A stretch of DNA of 64,000 nucleotides from assembly GCF_002201575.2 (NCBI RefSeq), contig NC_058404.1:182935847-182999846 (forward strand). The letters are read 5' to 3'. A model generated the notes under the pieces. It worked only from the letters and a program-made list of their open reading frames with translations. It had not been told where the DNA came from and ran no database searches. Of the stretch, positions 43,471 to 53,829 are shown one piece after another. This DNA comes from Neomonachus schauinslandi. Lineage: Eukaryota > Chordata > Mammalia > Carnivora > Phocidae. Positions within the stretch are counted from its first letter, which is position 1. Each line of letters opens with the position of its first letter. Position numbers and translations under genes: made by a program.

Positions 43471-44544
43471 TAAGATGGTGAGTCTCTTGAAGAACTGTGT
43501 ATCTGGATGGGAACGGGTGAGCTGTATCCTGGCATGTGTGTTTAGGGATCAGATCCTTAAGGATCTGCTGGTACGTGCGGCTTGGGGGCCAGATGATCGT
43601 GTCCTTTGGGGCCGGTTTGGAAGTGGAGAGAGAAACCTGGAGAAGGCTCTTGTTAAATACTAAACCAGAGCCCCGTCAACCTGGGGCTTTAGCCCACAGC
43701 TTCAAGGGTGGAATCTTGGGGTGCACTCCGAGTGCAGGGGCTGCCACAGACTTCCTGGCTCAGAGAAGGTGAGAGTCCGTGAGCTTTTCTGGCCATCAGG
43801 CCAGAACTCACCAAGCTGTCTGTTTAAATACAGATGAAATCAGAAGCATGGGCCCTCACCAGCACTTACATAAAACCCAGATTGTCAAATTTGAGGGAGA
43901 AGGAGTCAGAACGGCCTGGCTGGAGTCTGGGCCAACATTCCAGAGGACTGATTCAACACAAGGAACAGATTCTGGGGCCCCCCAGCCATCTCCAAGCTGT
44001 CTGTAAAAATATCAGCACGAGCTCGAATGAAATTGCCTGGGCAGATATGGTATCATATCCCTGTGGAGATTCGGAATTATAGCATCTTGGGGGCGGGAGG
44101 GACCTTAAGAGCCAGTCCGTCTGGTATGACAGTTGGAAGTGAGGCCTCTGGAAGCAGCTGGACCTGGGTTCAAGTTCCATCTCCTTGACTCTGAGGAGTG
44201 CCAGCTCCAAGCTCCACGATCTTGTTCTTCTCTCCTCGTCCTTCTCTGTGGAACAGGCACCAGCTCCTGGCATCCTGGGATCTATTGACCCTGGTACCAC
44301 ACTTAGCCGAGACCCATCACAACGACCGAGAGAGCTGTAACTCTTGTGATGCAGATTGTTATTTAACTCAACCCCACAGCAGTGCTGGGTTCCCCTCTAT
44401 GAGGGGCTCTCCTGCCTGTTTCCAAATGTCTCCAGGCCATGCGTCTCTGAATACCTCTGTTAGAACATTCTTTGCCACAGTAAGATAGCTCCTTGTAAAG
44501 AAGTTTCCCTTTGCTGAGACACGCTCTGTTTACAGTCAAATGGT
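43471..44544. other. Mostly unrecognised, weak MIR piece
   Basis: A weak MIR-like segment at about 44120-44270 (GACCTGGGTTCAAGTTCCAT). Several short frames with no family signature. Confidence 0.45.
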
Positions 44545-44820
44545 TCGGGGTACAGGGCCCCTGGGCCTGCACTCAAACCTGCCTCCAATTTAGAAGCTTT
44601 ATGCCTTTGAGCAAATTACTTAGCCTGCCCGTTAACTAAGGGTCACAAAAGTTACATTACTTCACTTTACCTTTCAGTGCCTTGGCATTCTCCTCTGGGA
44701 GATGATGATGGTGATGTCCCTGCCCCCTACAGTTGTCCTAGGATGGAAATGGAGAACATACACTTGGTTAGAAGAAAGCCCGATGCATAGGAGGTGCTCA
44801 GTAATAAGCTGTTACCGAGG
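44545..44820 (+). mobile_element. MIR SINE relic
   Basis: TTTGAGCAAATTACTTAGCC, then GCCTTGGCATTCTCCTCTGG and GAGGTGCTCAGTAATAAGCT, follow MIR with an insertion in the middle. Confidence 0.8.
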
Positions 44821-46920
44821 TAACATCCATCCCGGGGCCTAAGTCTATCGTGTCCTTCCCCCAGTTTGTTTTAATCTGATACACGGCCTCTCAATCAGTC
44901 CAGTGACCCATCACAACACCCATCCCAGCCTGGGCATCTGGGTGGGCTCTACAGCATGCAGCCTATGCACTTGCCAGGAGCCCACACCTGGTTTAATGCT
45001 CTGCAGTCTCCATCTTGAAGTTCTTAACAAGTTTTGAACAAGGGGCCCCGCAGTTTCATTGTGCACTGGCCTGACCTAGCTGGTCCTGCCTGGGAAGTTG
45101 GCCCCACTGGCCCCTTACCTTCCTGCAGAGACAGAGCTGGGCAGGGCCCTCAGCAGAGTCTGCTCCTCCCCCACCCTCCGGCCATTTCCCACTGCGTGCA
45201 ACAGGACTGGTGAATTTGGGGTTTGGTTGTCCAGTGTACCCCCTCTATTCTTTCCTCATTCAGCAGCCCCCACCGCATCTCTTGCTCTCCACCCATTCCT
45301 CCAACTTTCCCTGCTTCTACTTGGCCGCCAAGGTCAGAACCGCTCACCTCTGTGCCAGATCAGGTGCCCTCGGCCCGTCAGGAGGCATCCCCCTTCCTTC
45401 TGAGGCACCCCTCTCCTTTCCCCGCCGTAATGATGGAAGAAATCTACGCTGTTCTGCTTGCTGGGGTGAAAATGGACACTGTCTTTGGCAGAGTGGGAAT
45501 CGCAGCGGCCTTTATAAATTCACAAAGATGGTAGAGTAAGAATTCCAGGTTCTGAGCCCGGATGTGGGGTGTGAGACTCAGCAAAGTGCTCCAGACGGAG
45601 GGACGCCTGAGTGAAGGATTGGTGGGCATCGAGCTTTACATCCAATCATCAAGGAAATCAGGAAGGATCTATTCCTGGGCTTTCAACTGGAGAGTTGGCC
45701 CATCTGTCATGTCCCCAGGGTCAGGCATTGTCTCCCATCTCTTGTCTGTTAGATCAGAAAACTGGGTTAGTGCTTAGCAAATTAAGTGGCCACCAGGAAT
45801 GTTTTGGTCCTGCTTACCCCACAAGAAGACGTGCAGGGAAGCAAGGGGGTTGAAGGTGAAATAAGGCAGTGTGCTTTAAGCAGAAAAATAGCTAAGGGGT
45901 CCAAACTCACAGAAAACTCATATCCCACCAGATGGCTCCCCCTAGAAGAAAGACACCAGCTAGACAACGGGGTAAAAGCAGTCTGTGTCCCTAAAGCAGG
46001 GCTGGGGGTGGGAAGGAAACTCGTCGCTGGCTGTCCGAATGAGAAGGGCAGTCAGCAGCGGCTCTGCCTTAGGCCTGGGCCCTGGGGGATCCCTGAGGCT
46101 GGGGCTCAAGCTCCCTAAAGGGGGGACAAAAGGCCTGGTTCGTGCTGCTTAAATTCAAGGCCCCCAGGCTCCTGCAATCAGGCACAGAGCCCAAGCCGCC
46201 TAAGAATGGCAGATGGGGTGCTGAGATCATCCTCCCATTTCACACTTGGTGAACTGGCTTTCAGCTGCAAGAACCGCTCCCCGAGAGCACACCCTTCTCC
46301 TCTAATCACCTCCTCCAGGTTCCCCTGGTAACCAGACTCCTAAGGGGCTGAGGGGGACGGAGGTGGGGGAGTCAGGCCCTGAGGGCATCTCTGAAGGTCA
46401 GTGCAGCTGGGAAGCCCGGGTGTCCCCATCCCTGGCTCCCGGGGCAGCGCCAACCCCTGCAGTCTGCCCCATGACTCAGAGAGCCGGGAGGCCTGAAGAA
46501 GGTCCTTGGGGCTTAGTGATGGTCTGCAAAGCTGCTGTGTCCGTGCTTCTCCAGAGCCCAGACGCTTCACCAGCTTAGGCCCTAGAGAGAGGAAGGCTTG
46601 GTGGGGGTGGGGGGGGAATGTTTACTCAGCCCCAAGACAAAGTGCCTGCAGAGCCAGAAAGGCGGCAGATGCTCTAACCACACCACACCCAGGGATGTGA
46701 AACCAGGACTGGATCCTGAAGGAGGCTGGGGGGGGGGGGGGGGGGGCGGCACAGCCACATTCCCCGAGGTAAAGCCTTGAGCTGGGCTTTTCAGCTGCCA
46801 AGCTCTGACTGGGGCTGGGGAATGCCATGGAGACCTGGCCCTGCAGGACGGAGGGGTGGGAGAGGAGAACCCCAACCCCTGCCACGCACTGGGATGGGGG
46901 TAAGGAGAGACCAGGCTTGG
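44821..46920. other. GC-rich, repeat-poor region
   Basis: About 2 kb with little recognisable repeat content and many overlapping short frames. It includes a G19 homopolymer at 46728-46746 and a G-rich stretch at 46602-46617. No exon or promoter can be assigned. Confidence 0.45.
46728..46746 (+). repeat. G19 homopolymer
   Basis: Nineteen consecutive G. Such runs can form quadruplexes and are prone to length error in sequencing, so the exact length is uncertain. Confidence 0.9.
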
Positions 46921-46924
46921 CCAC

Positions 46925-47085
46925 GGGGACACGGGGCTTGTGTCCTCACCTTGCCACCCACTCCCTGGCCAAGTGTGGGCATGTCACTTCCCCTCTCTGG
47001 GCCTGGTTCCTCATTTCTAACTCGGAGGCGCTGGAACAGTCTCCCATGGGAGCTTCCAGCTCCAAGTTTTTGATGATTTGACTTT
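46925..47085 (+). mobile_element. MIR-like SINE relic
   Basis: CCAAGTGTGGGCATGTCACT TCCCC, then GGTTCCTCATTTCTAACTCG and CATGGGAGCTTCCAGCTCCA AG, resemble a MIR-type element. Confidence 0.6.
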
Positions 47086-47384
47086 ACCATGTCCTGAGCT
47101 GGCTTTGCAGAGAGCATGTGGGGAACGAGGAAGTTGCAGAGAGCTGACTGGTGATTTCCCCGGAGGGTCCGGGGCCGGCGGGGAAGCTCCCACTGCCCAG
47201 GCCCCACACGGCAGCCCTAGGATTCGCTGAAATGTAGCGGGAAGAAGATGAGCTCATTAGATTTCTCCGTGTACATCGGTGCCTTTCACAGCTGAGTGTC
47301 CTGGGGAGGGGAGGGTTGAGAAGGCAGCTCAGCAGGGCCGGAAGCCCCATGTCTGAAGGCCGGGCTGACACTAAAATGAGGCTA
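47086..47384. other. Repeat-free sequence
   Basis: No recognised repeat or gene. The block at 47215-47290 has a unique, enhancer-like look with no coding frame. Confidence 0.4.
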
Positions 47385-47515
47385 TAGAAGCATATTTAAT
47401 GACACGGAAAAATGTTCAGTGATAAGGTGAAAAAAGCAGGTTATAAAAAGCAGCATATGTAGGACAATCTTCTTATTATGGGGAAGAAATATTTCCCTCT
47501 AAATGCGCGCGCGCG

Positions 47516-47554
<39 letters not shown>

Positions 47555-47700
47555 AAAAGAAAAGGTCCTAAAATGCAAGGAGTGATTATCTCAGTGCATT
47601 GGGACTCCCTGTGGCTTTTTTTTTTTCCTTTTTTCTTTCTTTCTTTTTGTGCTCTGCTGTATTTTCCAAGCCTTTACACTATAAAGAATTTTTTTTTTTC
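47385..47700 (+). mobile_element. Old L1-like 3' region holding a microsatellite
   Basis: TATTTAATGACACGGAAAAA TGTTCAGTGATAAGG, AAAAAAGCAGGTTATAAAAA and, after the dinucleotide tract, GTGATTATCTCAGTGCATTG and TCTGCTGTATTTTCCAAGCC belong to one old dispersed 3'-region repeat. Family name uncertain. Confidence 0.6.
47504..47555 (+). repeat. CG/CA alternating tract (Z-DNA type)
   Basis: Unbroken purine-pyrimidine alternation: about ten CG units followed by CA units, ending in CATACACA. It sits where the surrounding old repeat normally has an alternating TA/TG tract, so it grew from that seed. Confidence 0.93.
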
Positions 47701-48303
47701 TTCACAGAAGGTTTGGGGTACTAACTCTGTCAAATACACTGGCTTCATCATACACAGGAAGTTCCTGCCCACAACTTGGCTGAAGGTCCAGGTCCTAGGT
47801 GGCCATGTCTTAATTTATACCAACCCATGGTGGCTTTAGAATTTCACCATTGGAGTGATTTAGCAGGACAATCTGATTGGGAAGTTGAAGTTACATGCAA
47901 AATTAATGGAGAAAAGATCAACTGTCCGTATAAAAAACTATGGGAGGGGCTAAACCTTCCACAACTTTCTCCTCAGTGTCGGCCATTAAACCTTCTGGCA
48001 CTTCCTGTCCCATCTCCCTGCCTCCGCACAGCTGATTGGACTGGCTATGATCAGCTGACCCCGCCACAGCCAATCTGTGCATTGGCCAAGGCCCTATACA
48101 AAAAAGATGAGCCAGCCCATCAATTCCATCCAAGGGATTTGAACTGAGAAATTAGAAAAGAGTGAGCCAGTTAGCAGTGGGAATAGTAGGTGAAAGGACT
48201 TGAGATGTAGCACTGTGATAGGAAGGGCCATGAGGAGTGACAGTGTGGATTATGAGAAAGAAGAAATAATTATTAAAATGAACAAACAAAAGCCACGAGA
48301 GCA
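47701..48303. other. No recognised gene
   Basis: A plus-strand frame of 123 residues (47776-48147) is open but has no family signature and lies near repeat-like sequence. Not called as a gene. Confidence 0.45.
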
Positions 48304-48320
48304 GAGCTGTGAGTCTTTTA

Positions 48321-48530
48321 TTTTTTTATTTTTATTTTTTTTAAAGATTTTATTTATTTATTTGACAGAGAGAGACACAGCGAGAGAGGGAACACAAGCA
48401 GGGGAGTGGGAGAGGGAGAAGCAGACTCCCCGCAGAGCAGGGAGCCCGATGCGGGACTCGATCCCAGGACCCTGGGATCATGACCTGAGCTGAAGGCAGT
48501 CGCTTAACCAACTGAGCCACCCAGGCGCCC
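48321..48530 (-). mobile_element. Can-SINE, full length
   Basis: Minus-strand copy with a complete head complement (CAACTGAGCCACCCAGGCGC). Perfect 17-bp target-site duplication GAGCTGTGAGTCTTTTA at 48304-48320 and 48531-48547. Confidence 0.98.
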
Positions 48531-48547
48531 GAGCTGTGAGTCTTTTA

Positions 48548-48982
48548 AAAGGTTACAGAGATTAGAGGCAAGGAGAACCCAAATGGTAAGAAAAGAGCAG
48601 AAGTTCAAGAGACTGAAGTTGCCATGTTTCTTCTTGGTTTGGGTTTTCTGAGGAGCAGCCTCTGAGACAAGGATCTGAGTGCAAATTTACACTCAAAATA
48701 TTGGGGCAGTGGTCCCAGGAAACTGCAGAGGAGGAGTAGGAAGGGATATGGGCAAGGAAAGGGATATGGGCAGCAAAAAATGGTGCATTATCAAGCCTGC
48801 CACTGAAGTAGGCGACAAGCTCTTATTCCAGGGGGGAATCTGAATATGAACACCTAGGTTAGCCCCAGCCAAGAGATAAGGGGGTTGGAGCATCCACACA
48901 GCAACTCCTGGAAATCACTGGTGGAGGGCTGTGCCCATAGAGTTTGATTCCCTGGCCCTCTGACCTGCTGCTTGTAGGAAGA
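48548..48982. other. Old repeat-like sequence with a short tandem
   Basis: GAGGAGCAGCCTCTGAGACA suggests an old dispersed repeat. AGGAAAGGGATATGGGCA is duplicated in tandem at 48738-48754 and 48755-48772. Confidence 0.45.
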
Positions 48983-49188
48983 GCTGCCTTCCAGGCACCT
49001 GGGTGGCTCAGTCGGTTAAGCATCCAACTCTTGGTTTTGGCTCAGGTCGTGATTTCACAGGTCCTGAGATTGATCCCTGCCATTGGGCTCCACACTCAGC
49101 AGGGAGTCTGCTTGAGATTCTCTCCCTCTGCTTCTCCCCCCACTCATGTGAATGCTCTCTCTCTCAAATAAATAAATAAATCTTAAAA

Positions 49189-49262
49189 GAAAGACAGAGA
49201 AAGAAAGAGAGAAAGAGAGAAGGAAAAAAGAAAGAAAGAAAGAGAGAAAGAGAGAAGGAAAA

Positions 49263-49322
<60 letters not shown>

Positions 49323-49335
49323 AANNNNNNNNNNA

Positions 49336-49379
<44 letters not shown>

Positions 49380-49386
49380 AAAAGAA
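49189..49386 (+). repeat. GAAA microsatellite
   Basis: Impure GAAA/GAGA units pass into pure GAAA units on both sides of the run of N. True length is unknown because of the gap. Confidence 0.95.
49325..49334. other. Assembly gap (10 N)
   Basis: Ten N inside the GAAA array, probably a placeholder for an unresolved microsatellite length. Frames reading FFLSFFLS through it are artefacts. Confidence 0.98.
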
Positions 49387-49404
49387 AGAAAAGGCTGCCT
49401 TCCA

Positions 49405-49989
49405 TGGCCCCAGAAAAAAGCTCCCTGGGTACAGAGATGCATATACTGGCAGTGGAAGGAACAGAAGCACACTGAAAGGTTGGAGAGCCATAGGCAAGGT
49501 TCTGGGGGTATCTGCCTCACCAAGAAGGAGGAGTGACAGACGGCCCCGTGTGAGGGAGATGAAGAGGGAAGGGTCAGCCCCTCGAGCTCTCTATTTTTTA
49601 TAGTTGCCTAGATCTTGAGCTTCATTGCAATAAGTCCCCAAGATTTGAACAAGCCCAACTAAGACACTGAGAGGAAAGACAGAAGGAGTCACTCCTCTTT
49701 TCCAGGACTCTGTACCCTCCCCAGCCTCCCACAGGGAAAGGGCTACCCTATATTGTCTGGGGTTTAAAAACCATAAAAGATTGTCACCTTGGATTGACTC
49801 TTAAATAACAGAGTTTGAATTACTGACACATAATAGAGTTTGAATTACTGACACAATCCCTCATTCCCTCCTCTAATTCTCAGTGACCATGCTAAGAAAT
49901 TATGTGGGAGTTCCCCAGGTATGGGTTGAGAAACCCTAAAAGGCTCTATGCCTGTTTGCCATCAATGCCACCATTATGGCCTCCTTGGG
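49405..49989. other. Unrecognised, with a 25-bp tandem repeat
   Basis: Two 25-bp units starting TAACAGAGTTTGAATTACTG lie in direct tandem at 49806-49830 and 49831-49855 with one difference. Nothing else recognised. Confidence 0.7.
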
Positions 49990-50440
49990 CAGATATAATC
50001 GAGTCTACTCGAAGCCAGGCACTGTGCCTAGTCGACATGGCAGAACCTCATAGTCTCGTAGGCAGTGGGCACAGACACTACGAATTCCCTCACACTGGGG
50101 CAAGTGTTAAAATGGAACTGTGTTCACAATGGTGGGGAACATCGAGGCAGAAGAAATTAATTCTGCTTATGGCCATTGAAAAAGACTTCACAGAGGAAGT
50201 GGCTCTTGAACTGGGTCTTGAAGGATGAATAGAAGTTCACTGGGGGATGGGGAAGGCTGGGGGATAGAGGAAAGGAGACAACTCAGGCAGGGAGCCTGGA
50301 TCAACAAAAGCACTGAACTGAGAAATAACTGGTTGGTTTGGAGAATGGGCAAAGACAGCAAAGGCTAAATGGCAGAAAAGACTAGAAAAAATCTCTCCAC
50401 CCCCAACTGTGAAGAGCTTTACATGTTGGGCTGAGGTTTA
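49990..50440 (-). mobile_element. L2 LINE relic
   Basis: AGCCAGGCACTGTGCCTAGT, then ACTTCACAGAGGAAGTGGCT CTTGAACTGG and AGGATGAATAGAAGTTCACT, are the complement of the L2 3' region. Confidence 0.65.
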
Positions 50441-50847
50441 ATTTTATTTGGTGATCACTGAGGACCCACAAAAGACAGCCCATGGGAACTATTATAATAC
50501 CAAAACTCTGGGAGGATAATAATCATCAATTTTAAAGACAGTGAGTGCATCAGATCACTCTCCCACCAGAGAACAGATCCACCAGGGCATTGGGCAAACA
50601 TGAGAGCGAAGTTTATTTTCTATATTTACTGAGCACCTAACTATGAGCATAAGCCCTGAGCTAGGCTTGGCAGGAGTCCCGGGCATAATGTCACTTCAGA
50701 ATAACTGGAAAAACAAAACTAATAGGCCTAAGAAATTAAACAATTCTGGCGGTGAGAAGAAAATATATATTACTTTAAGAGCTAAAAGGGGAGTTCTTTT
50801 TAGGGAGAGAACTATTCTTTGCTCAGCAAAACATGTTATAAACCATT
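50441..50847. other. No gene; short L2/MIR-like start
   Basis: TATTTACTGAGCACCTAACT ATGAGCATAAGCC at about 50621-50655 resembles the complement of an L2 or MIR end. The rest is unrecognised. Confidence 0.5.
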
Positions 50848-51210
50848 TGTACTGGGTCGAATAGTCCACTGATCAAGTTAGGATGAAGTCACACCGGATT
50901 AGGGCAGGTCCTAAATCCAATGTGACTGGTGACCTTGTAGGGAAAGGAAGATTTGAAAACACACAAGCTCGTACAGAGGGAAGAAGTCCACAGGACATGT
51001 GACATCGAAGCAGAGAATGGAGTGGGGCACCTGTAAGCGAGGAAGGATAAGGATTGCCAGCAACTACCAGAAGCCAGGAAGAGGCAAGGAAAGATTCTTT
51101 CCTATCCTTCAGAGAGAACACGACCCAGCTGACACCTTGCTTTTGAACTTCTAGTCTCCCGAACTGGGAGAGAATCCATCTCTGTGCCTTTGTTTAAATA
51201 AGTAGTTACT
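50848..51210 (+). mobile_element. MLT1-type LTR, diverged
   Basis: AGGTCCTAAATCCAATGTGA, then AGAAGCCAGGAAGAGGCAAG, CAGCTGACACCTTGCTTTTG and GAACTGGGAGAGAATCCATC are the MLT1 3' part. A Can-SINE has inserted at its 3' end. Confidence 0.75.
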
Positions 51211-51213
51211 TTA

Positions 51214-51406
51214 GGGGCACCTGGGTGGCTCGGTCGGTTAAGCACCTGCCTTCGGCTCAGGTCATGATCCCAGGGTCCTGGGATTGAGTCCCGCATCAGG
51301 CTCCTTGCTCTGCGGGAAGTCTGCTTCTCCCTCTCCCTCTGCCTGACACTCCCCCTGCTTGTGCTCTCTTTCTCTCTCTCAAATAAATAAATAAAACTTC
51401 TAAAAA
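51214..51406 (+). mobile_element. Can-SINE, full length
   Basis: Head GGGGCACCTGGGTGGCTCGG, B-box-like GGGATTGAGTCC, CT-rich body, AAATAAATAAATAAAACTTC tail. The flanks show only a short imperfect duplication (TTACTTTA against TTACTCTA). Confidence 0.96.
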
Positions 51407-51745
51407 TCATTACTCTAAAACAAGGAGAAGGAAGAAGTCAACTAAATACATCTCTGATGCACCTTTGTCACCCTGAACTGCAATATGTGAAAATGGAAAC
51501 CAGACGAAGGAACTAGAAGGGGGAGTGGATGGACAAAGAGACAGATTTTTTAAAGAGCTAACTCCTCATGTACCCAAAAGAGGATGCCACGAGATAAAAT
51601 TTAAAAATAACTGAATCAAGAAATGGTTGTATACGGAAGTGTATACCTGAAGAAAACCCTAGAAGAATGGTTGACTTTCAGAAAGGAAGTAGGAATGGAG
51701 GTGAACAGGGTATTACTGTTACGTAATTTTGGTTTTGTATTTTTT

Positions 51746-51864
51746 TTTTAAAGATTTTATTTATTTGACAGTGAGAGATACAGCGAGAGAGGGAACACAA
51801 GCAGAGGGAGTGCGAGAGGGAGAAGCAGGCTTCCCGCTGAGCAGGGAGCCCGATGCGGGGCTCA
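51746..51864 (-). mobile_element. Can-SINE, head missing
   Basis: Minus-strand tail and body (AAAGATTTTATTTATTTGAC to GCCCGATGCGGGGCTC), without the tRNA-like head. It breaks off at 51864 into a T-rich stretch. Flanks are T-rich and only loosely similar, so 5' truncation on insertion and later deletion are both possible. Confidence 0.93.
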
Positions 51865-51930
51865 ATTTTTTTTAGTTTTTATTGACTGTTGAAACTTTGA
51901 TGTGATACTTTGATTTAAAAAAGCAATTTA

Positions 51931-52114
51931 GGGCACACCCCCATGCCTGTGGCTCAGGTCATGATCCCAGGGTCCTGGGATCGAGCCCCACATCGGGCTC
52001 CCGGCTTGGTGGGAAGCCTGCTTCTCCCACTCCCCCTGCCTCTATTCCTGCTTTTGCTATCTCTCTGTCAAATAAATAAATAAAATCTTTAAAAAAAATA
52101 AAAAAATAAAAAAT
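51931..52114 (+). mobile_element. Can-SINE with internal deletion in the head
   Basis: The start GGGCACACCCCCATGCCTGT runs straight into GGCTCAGGTCATGATCCC, so about 35 bases including the A box are missing. Perfect 10-bp target-site duplication AAGCAATTTA at 51921-51930 and 52115-52124. It could not be transcribed from a normal internal promoter. Confidence 0.95.
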
Positions 52115-52124
52115 AAGCAATTTA

Positions 52125-52397
52125 AAAAGGTAATTTAAAAATTTATTTTAAATTTCACAGTGCTGCAGTTATATGTGCTGCCATGGGAAACTCAGGGTAG
52201 AAGAGTGTTCTCGAGACGGGGAGGGCAGAGAGGGGCCAGAGGCAGGACGGGCCGAAGGTGTGAGGTGAACTCCAATCCCAAACCCAAAAGGACAAAAATA
52301 GGAGGGACATTCTCTGGGCACAGCTGGTGAAGCCAGTTTTCGGATTGGCGAGGACCAGGGGAGAGCAGTCCAAAAAAGAAACCGATCATGTAAGTTT
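52125..52397. other. No recognised gene
   Basis: AT-rich, then unrecognised sequence with no supported feature. Confidence 0.5.
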
Positions 52398-52520
52398 AGC
52401 TCAGTGTCTCTCAGACTGGAATGTGCATACAAGTTACCTGGGGATCTTATTAAAATACAGATCCATTCAGGAGGATTCTGCATCTCTAACAAGCTTTCAG
52501 GTAGTGCCAAGGCTGCTGTG
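52398..52520. mobile_element. MER5-type hAT transposon relic
   Basis: TCTCTCAGACTGGAATGTGC, AAGTTACCTGGGGATCTTAT and TAAAATACAGATCCATTCAG follow the MER5A family. Confidence 0.75.
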
Positions 52521-52973
52521 CACTTTGACTGGCAAGGCTGGAGGCTGAAAGGGTCTGAGAGGGGAGGGAGGACTTGGCCTAGGTCCTTGATGGGCCGGGA
52601 GAGGGAGGAATGGGTTCGCAGGTGCCACGGCTGAGTTCATGGGGCAAAGACCCTAGTCTTGTGGGGCTAAGACCAGGCGAGCAGGACATCAGGGGAGGAG
52701 GGGGGACACATCAAAGGCAACTTACCTTCCATGGGGTTACCTCTGGCCAGCCCTGACAAAGCTCTCAGTGTTTTGTTCCAGGCAAAGCTGCCCCCGCTAT
52801 GGGTCAGATAAAGAGTTGCTGGCAGGACCTTGGCTGTCTGGCCTCACCGTCCCCTTACTGCCCTCGCTGAGGAATGACATACACTGATGATCTGTGCTGG
52901 AGCCCTGACCCAGGGCTGGGGGGTGGTAGGGCAGGGGATGTCAGGCTCCCCAACTCTCCTTCCCTCCCTCCAA
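52521..52973. other. No recognised gene
   Basis: GC-moderate unique sequence. No exon or repeat supported. Confidence 0.5.
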
Positions 52974-53112
52974 CTGTCTGCCTTTGGCTCGGGTCATGAT
53001 CCCAGGTCCTGGGATTGAGCCCCGCATCGGGCTCCCTGCTCAGCGGGGAGTCCGCTTCTCCCTCTCCCTCTGTGCTCTCTCTCGCATACATAAATAAAAT
53101 CTTTATTAAAAA
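52974..53112 (+). mobile_element. Can-SINE, 5' truncated
   Basis: Begins within the head at CTGTCTGCCTTTGGCTCGGG, then body and AAATAAAATCTTTATTAAAA tail. The A box is missing. No clear target-site duplication seen. Confidence 0.94.
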
Positions 53113-53139
53113 GATAAACAAAAGAGTGCTTCCCATGTG

Positions 53140-53300
53140 CAATCATTCACTTAAGCACTAATTTATTTCTCCTAACAGTATCATTATCCCTGTGTTTCGG
53201 ATGAGGAGACTGAGGCGGAGAGAAGTAACTCCCCCGAGGACACGGACTGTGGAGCTGGGATTCAAACCAGGCAGCTGGTCCCACCATCTGCTTTCCTAAG
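53140..53300 (-). mobile_element. MIR SINE relic
   Basis: TTCGGATGAGGAGACTGAGG, AGCTGGGATTCAAACCAGGC AGC and GTCCCACCATCTGC form the complement of MIR. Confidence 0.85.
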
Positions 53301-53309
53301 AGGCTGTGG

Positions 53310-53829
53310 CTCCTGGCACAGAGAAAAATCGCATCATAGGTGAATCTTCATCTGTAGGTAACAAGAGATAATGAGAGAGCGAAACACTTTTTTAAGCTGT
53401 AGACGATTGCCTGCCGTTGTTGCCACTTAGGCAGGCCCTAGGGAGCATGTGGAATCTTCCAGCTAGAGATCTGAGGTTCCCTTGGTCCATCCCAGTTCCT
53501 CCTCGCTTGTCAGACTCTAATGGAACAACATCCCGGGGCACCGAATTTCATTCCAGTTTAAAGACATATTTTACCACGCAGTACAAATCCTTAGATGCAA
53601 GCCAACTGCTTCATCCTGTGCCCCCTAAAGAAATGGTTACCTGTTCCGGGCTGGAAGAAAAGCTGGCGCGTGGGACTTACCGGAAGATGAGGCGGCTAAG
53701 ACTCTACTGTAGAATTCTCTCTACTGTTGTAAACGGCTATAGTACTTCAGGTCCATATTGCATCCCATGGGCTAGCCTCGGCACTTAACCATCACTGAAA
53801 GCATCCCACTGCATTCCCTTGCCTCCCTG
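53310..53829 (+). other. Repeat-free block with one open frame
   Basis: A 123-residue plus-strand frame (53417-53788) is free of recognisable repeats. It shows no domain or signature I know, no clear splice framework, and a length that can occur by chance. Listed as an uncertain candidate and not as a gene. Confidence 0.25.

Larger units (their letters stand above)
48994..49393 (+). mobile_element. Can-SINE whose tail became a GAAA microsatellite
   Basis: Body from 48994 (GGCACCTGGGTGGCTCAGTC) to about 49188 with AAATAAATAAATAAATC tail, then about 200 bases of GAAA/GAGA repeats. The 11-bp duplication GCTGCCTTCCA at 48983-48993 and 49394-49404 brackets body plus microsatellite, so the whole tract is the expanded tail of one insertion. 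Confidence 0.93.

Noticed and set aside
47776..48147. 123-residue plus-strand frame that looks protein-like
   Set aside because: No domain, no conserved motif, and part of the sequence resembles repeat-derived DNA.
48994..49523. Long minus-strand frames of repeated FFLS residues
   Set aside because: They are translations of the GAAA microsatellite and read through the run of N.
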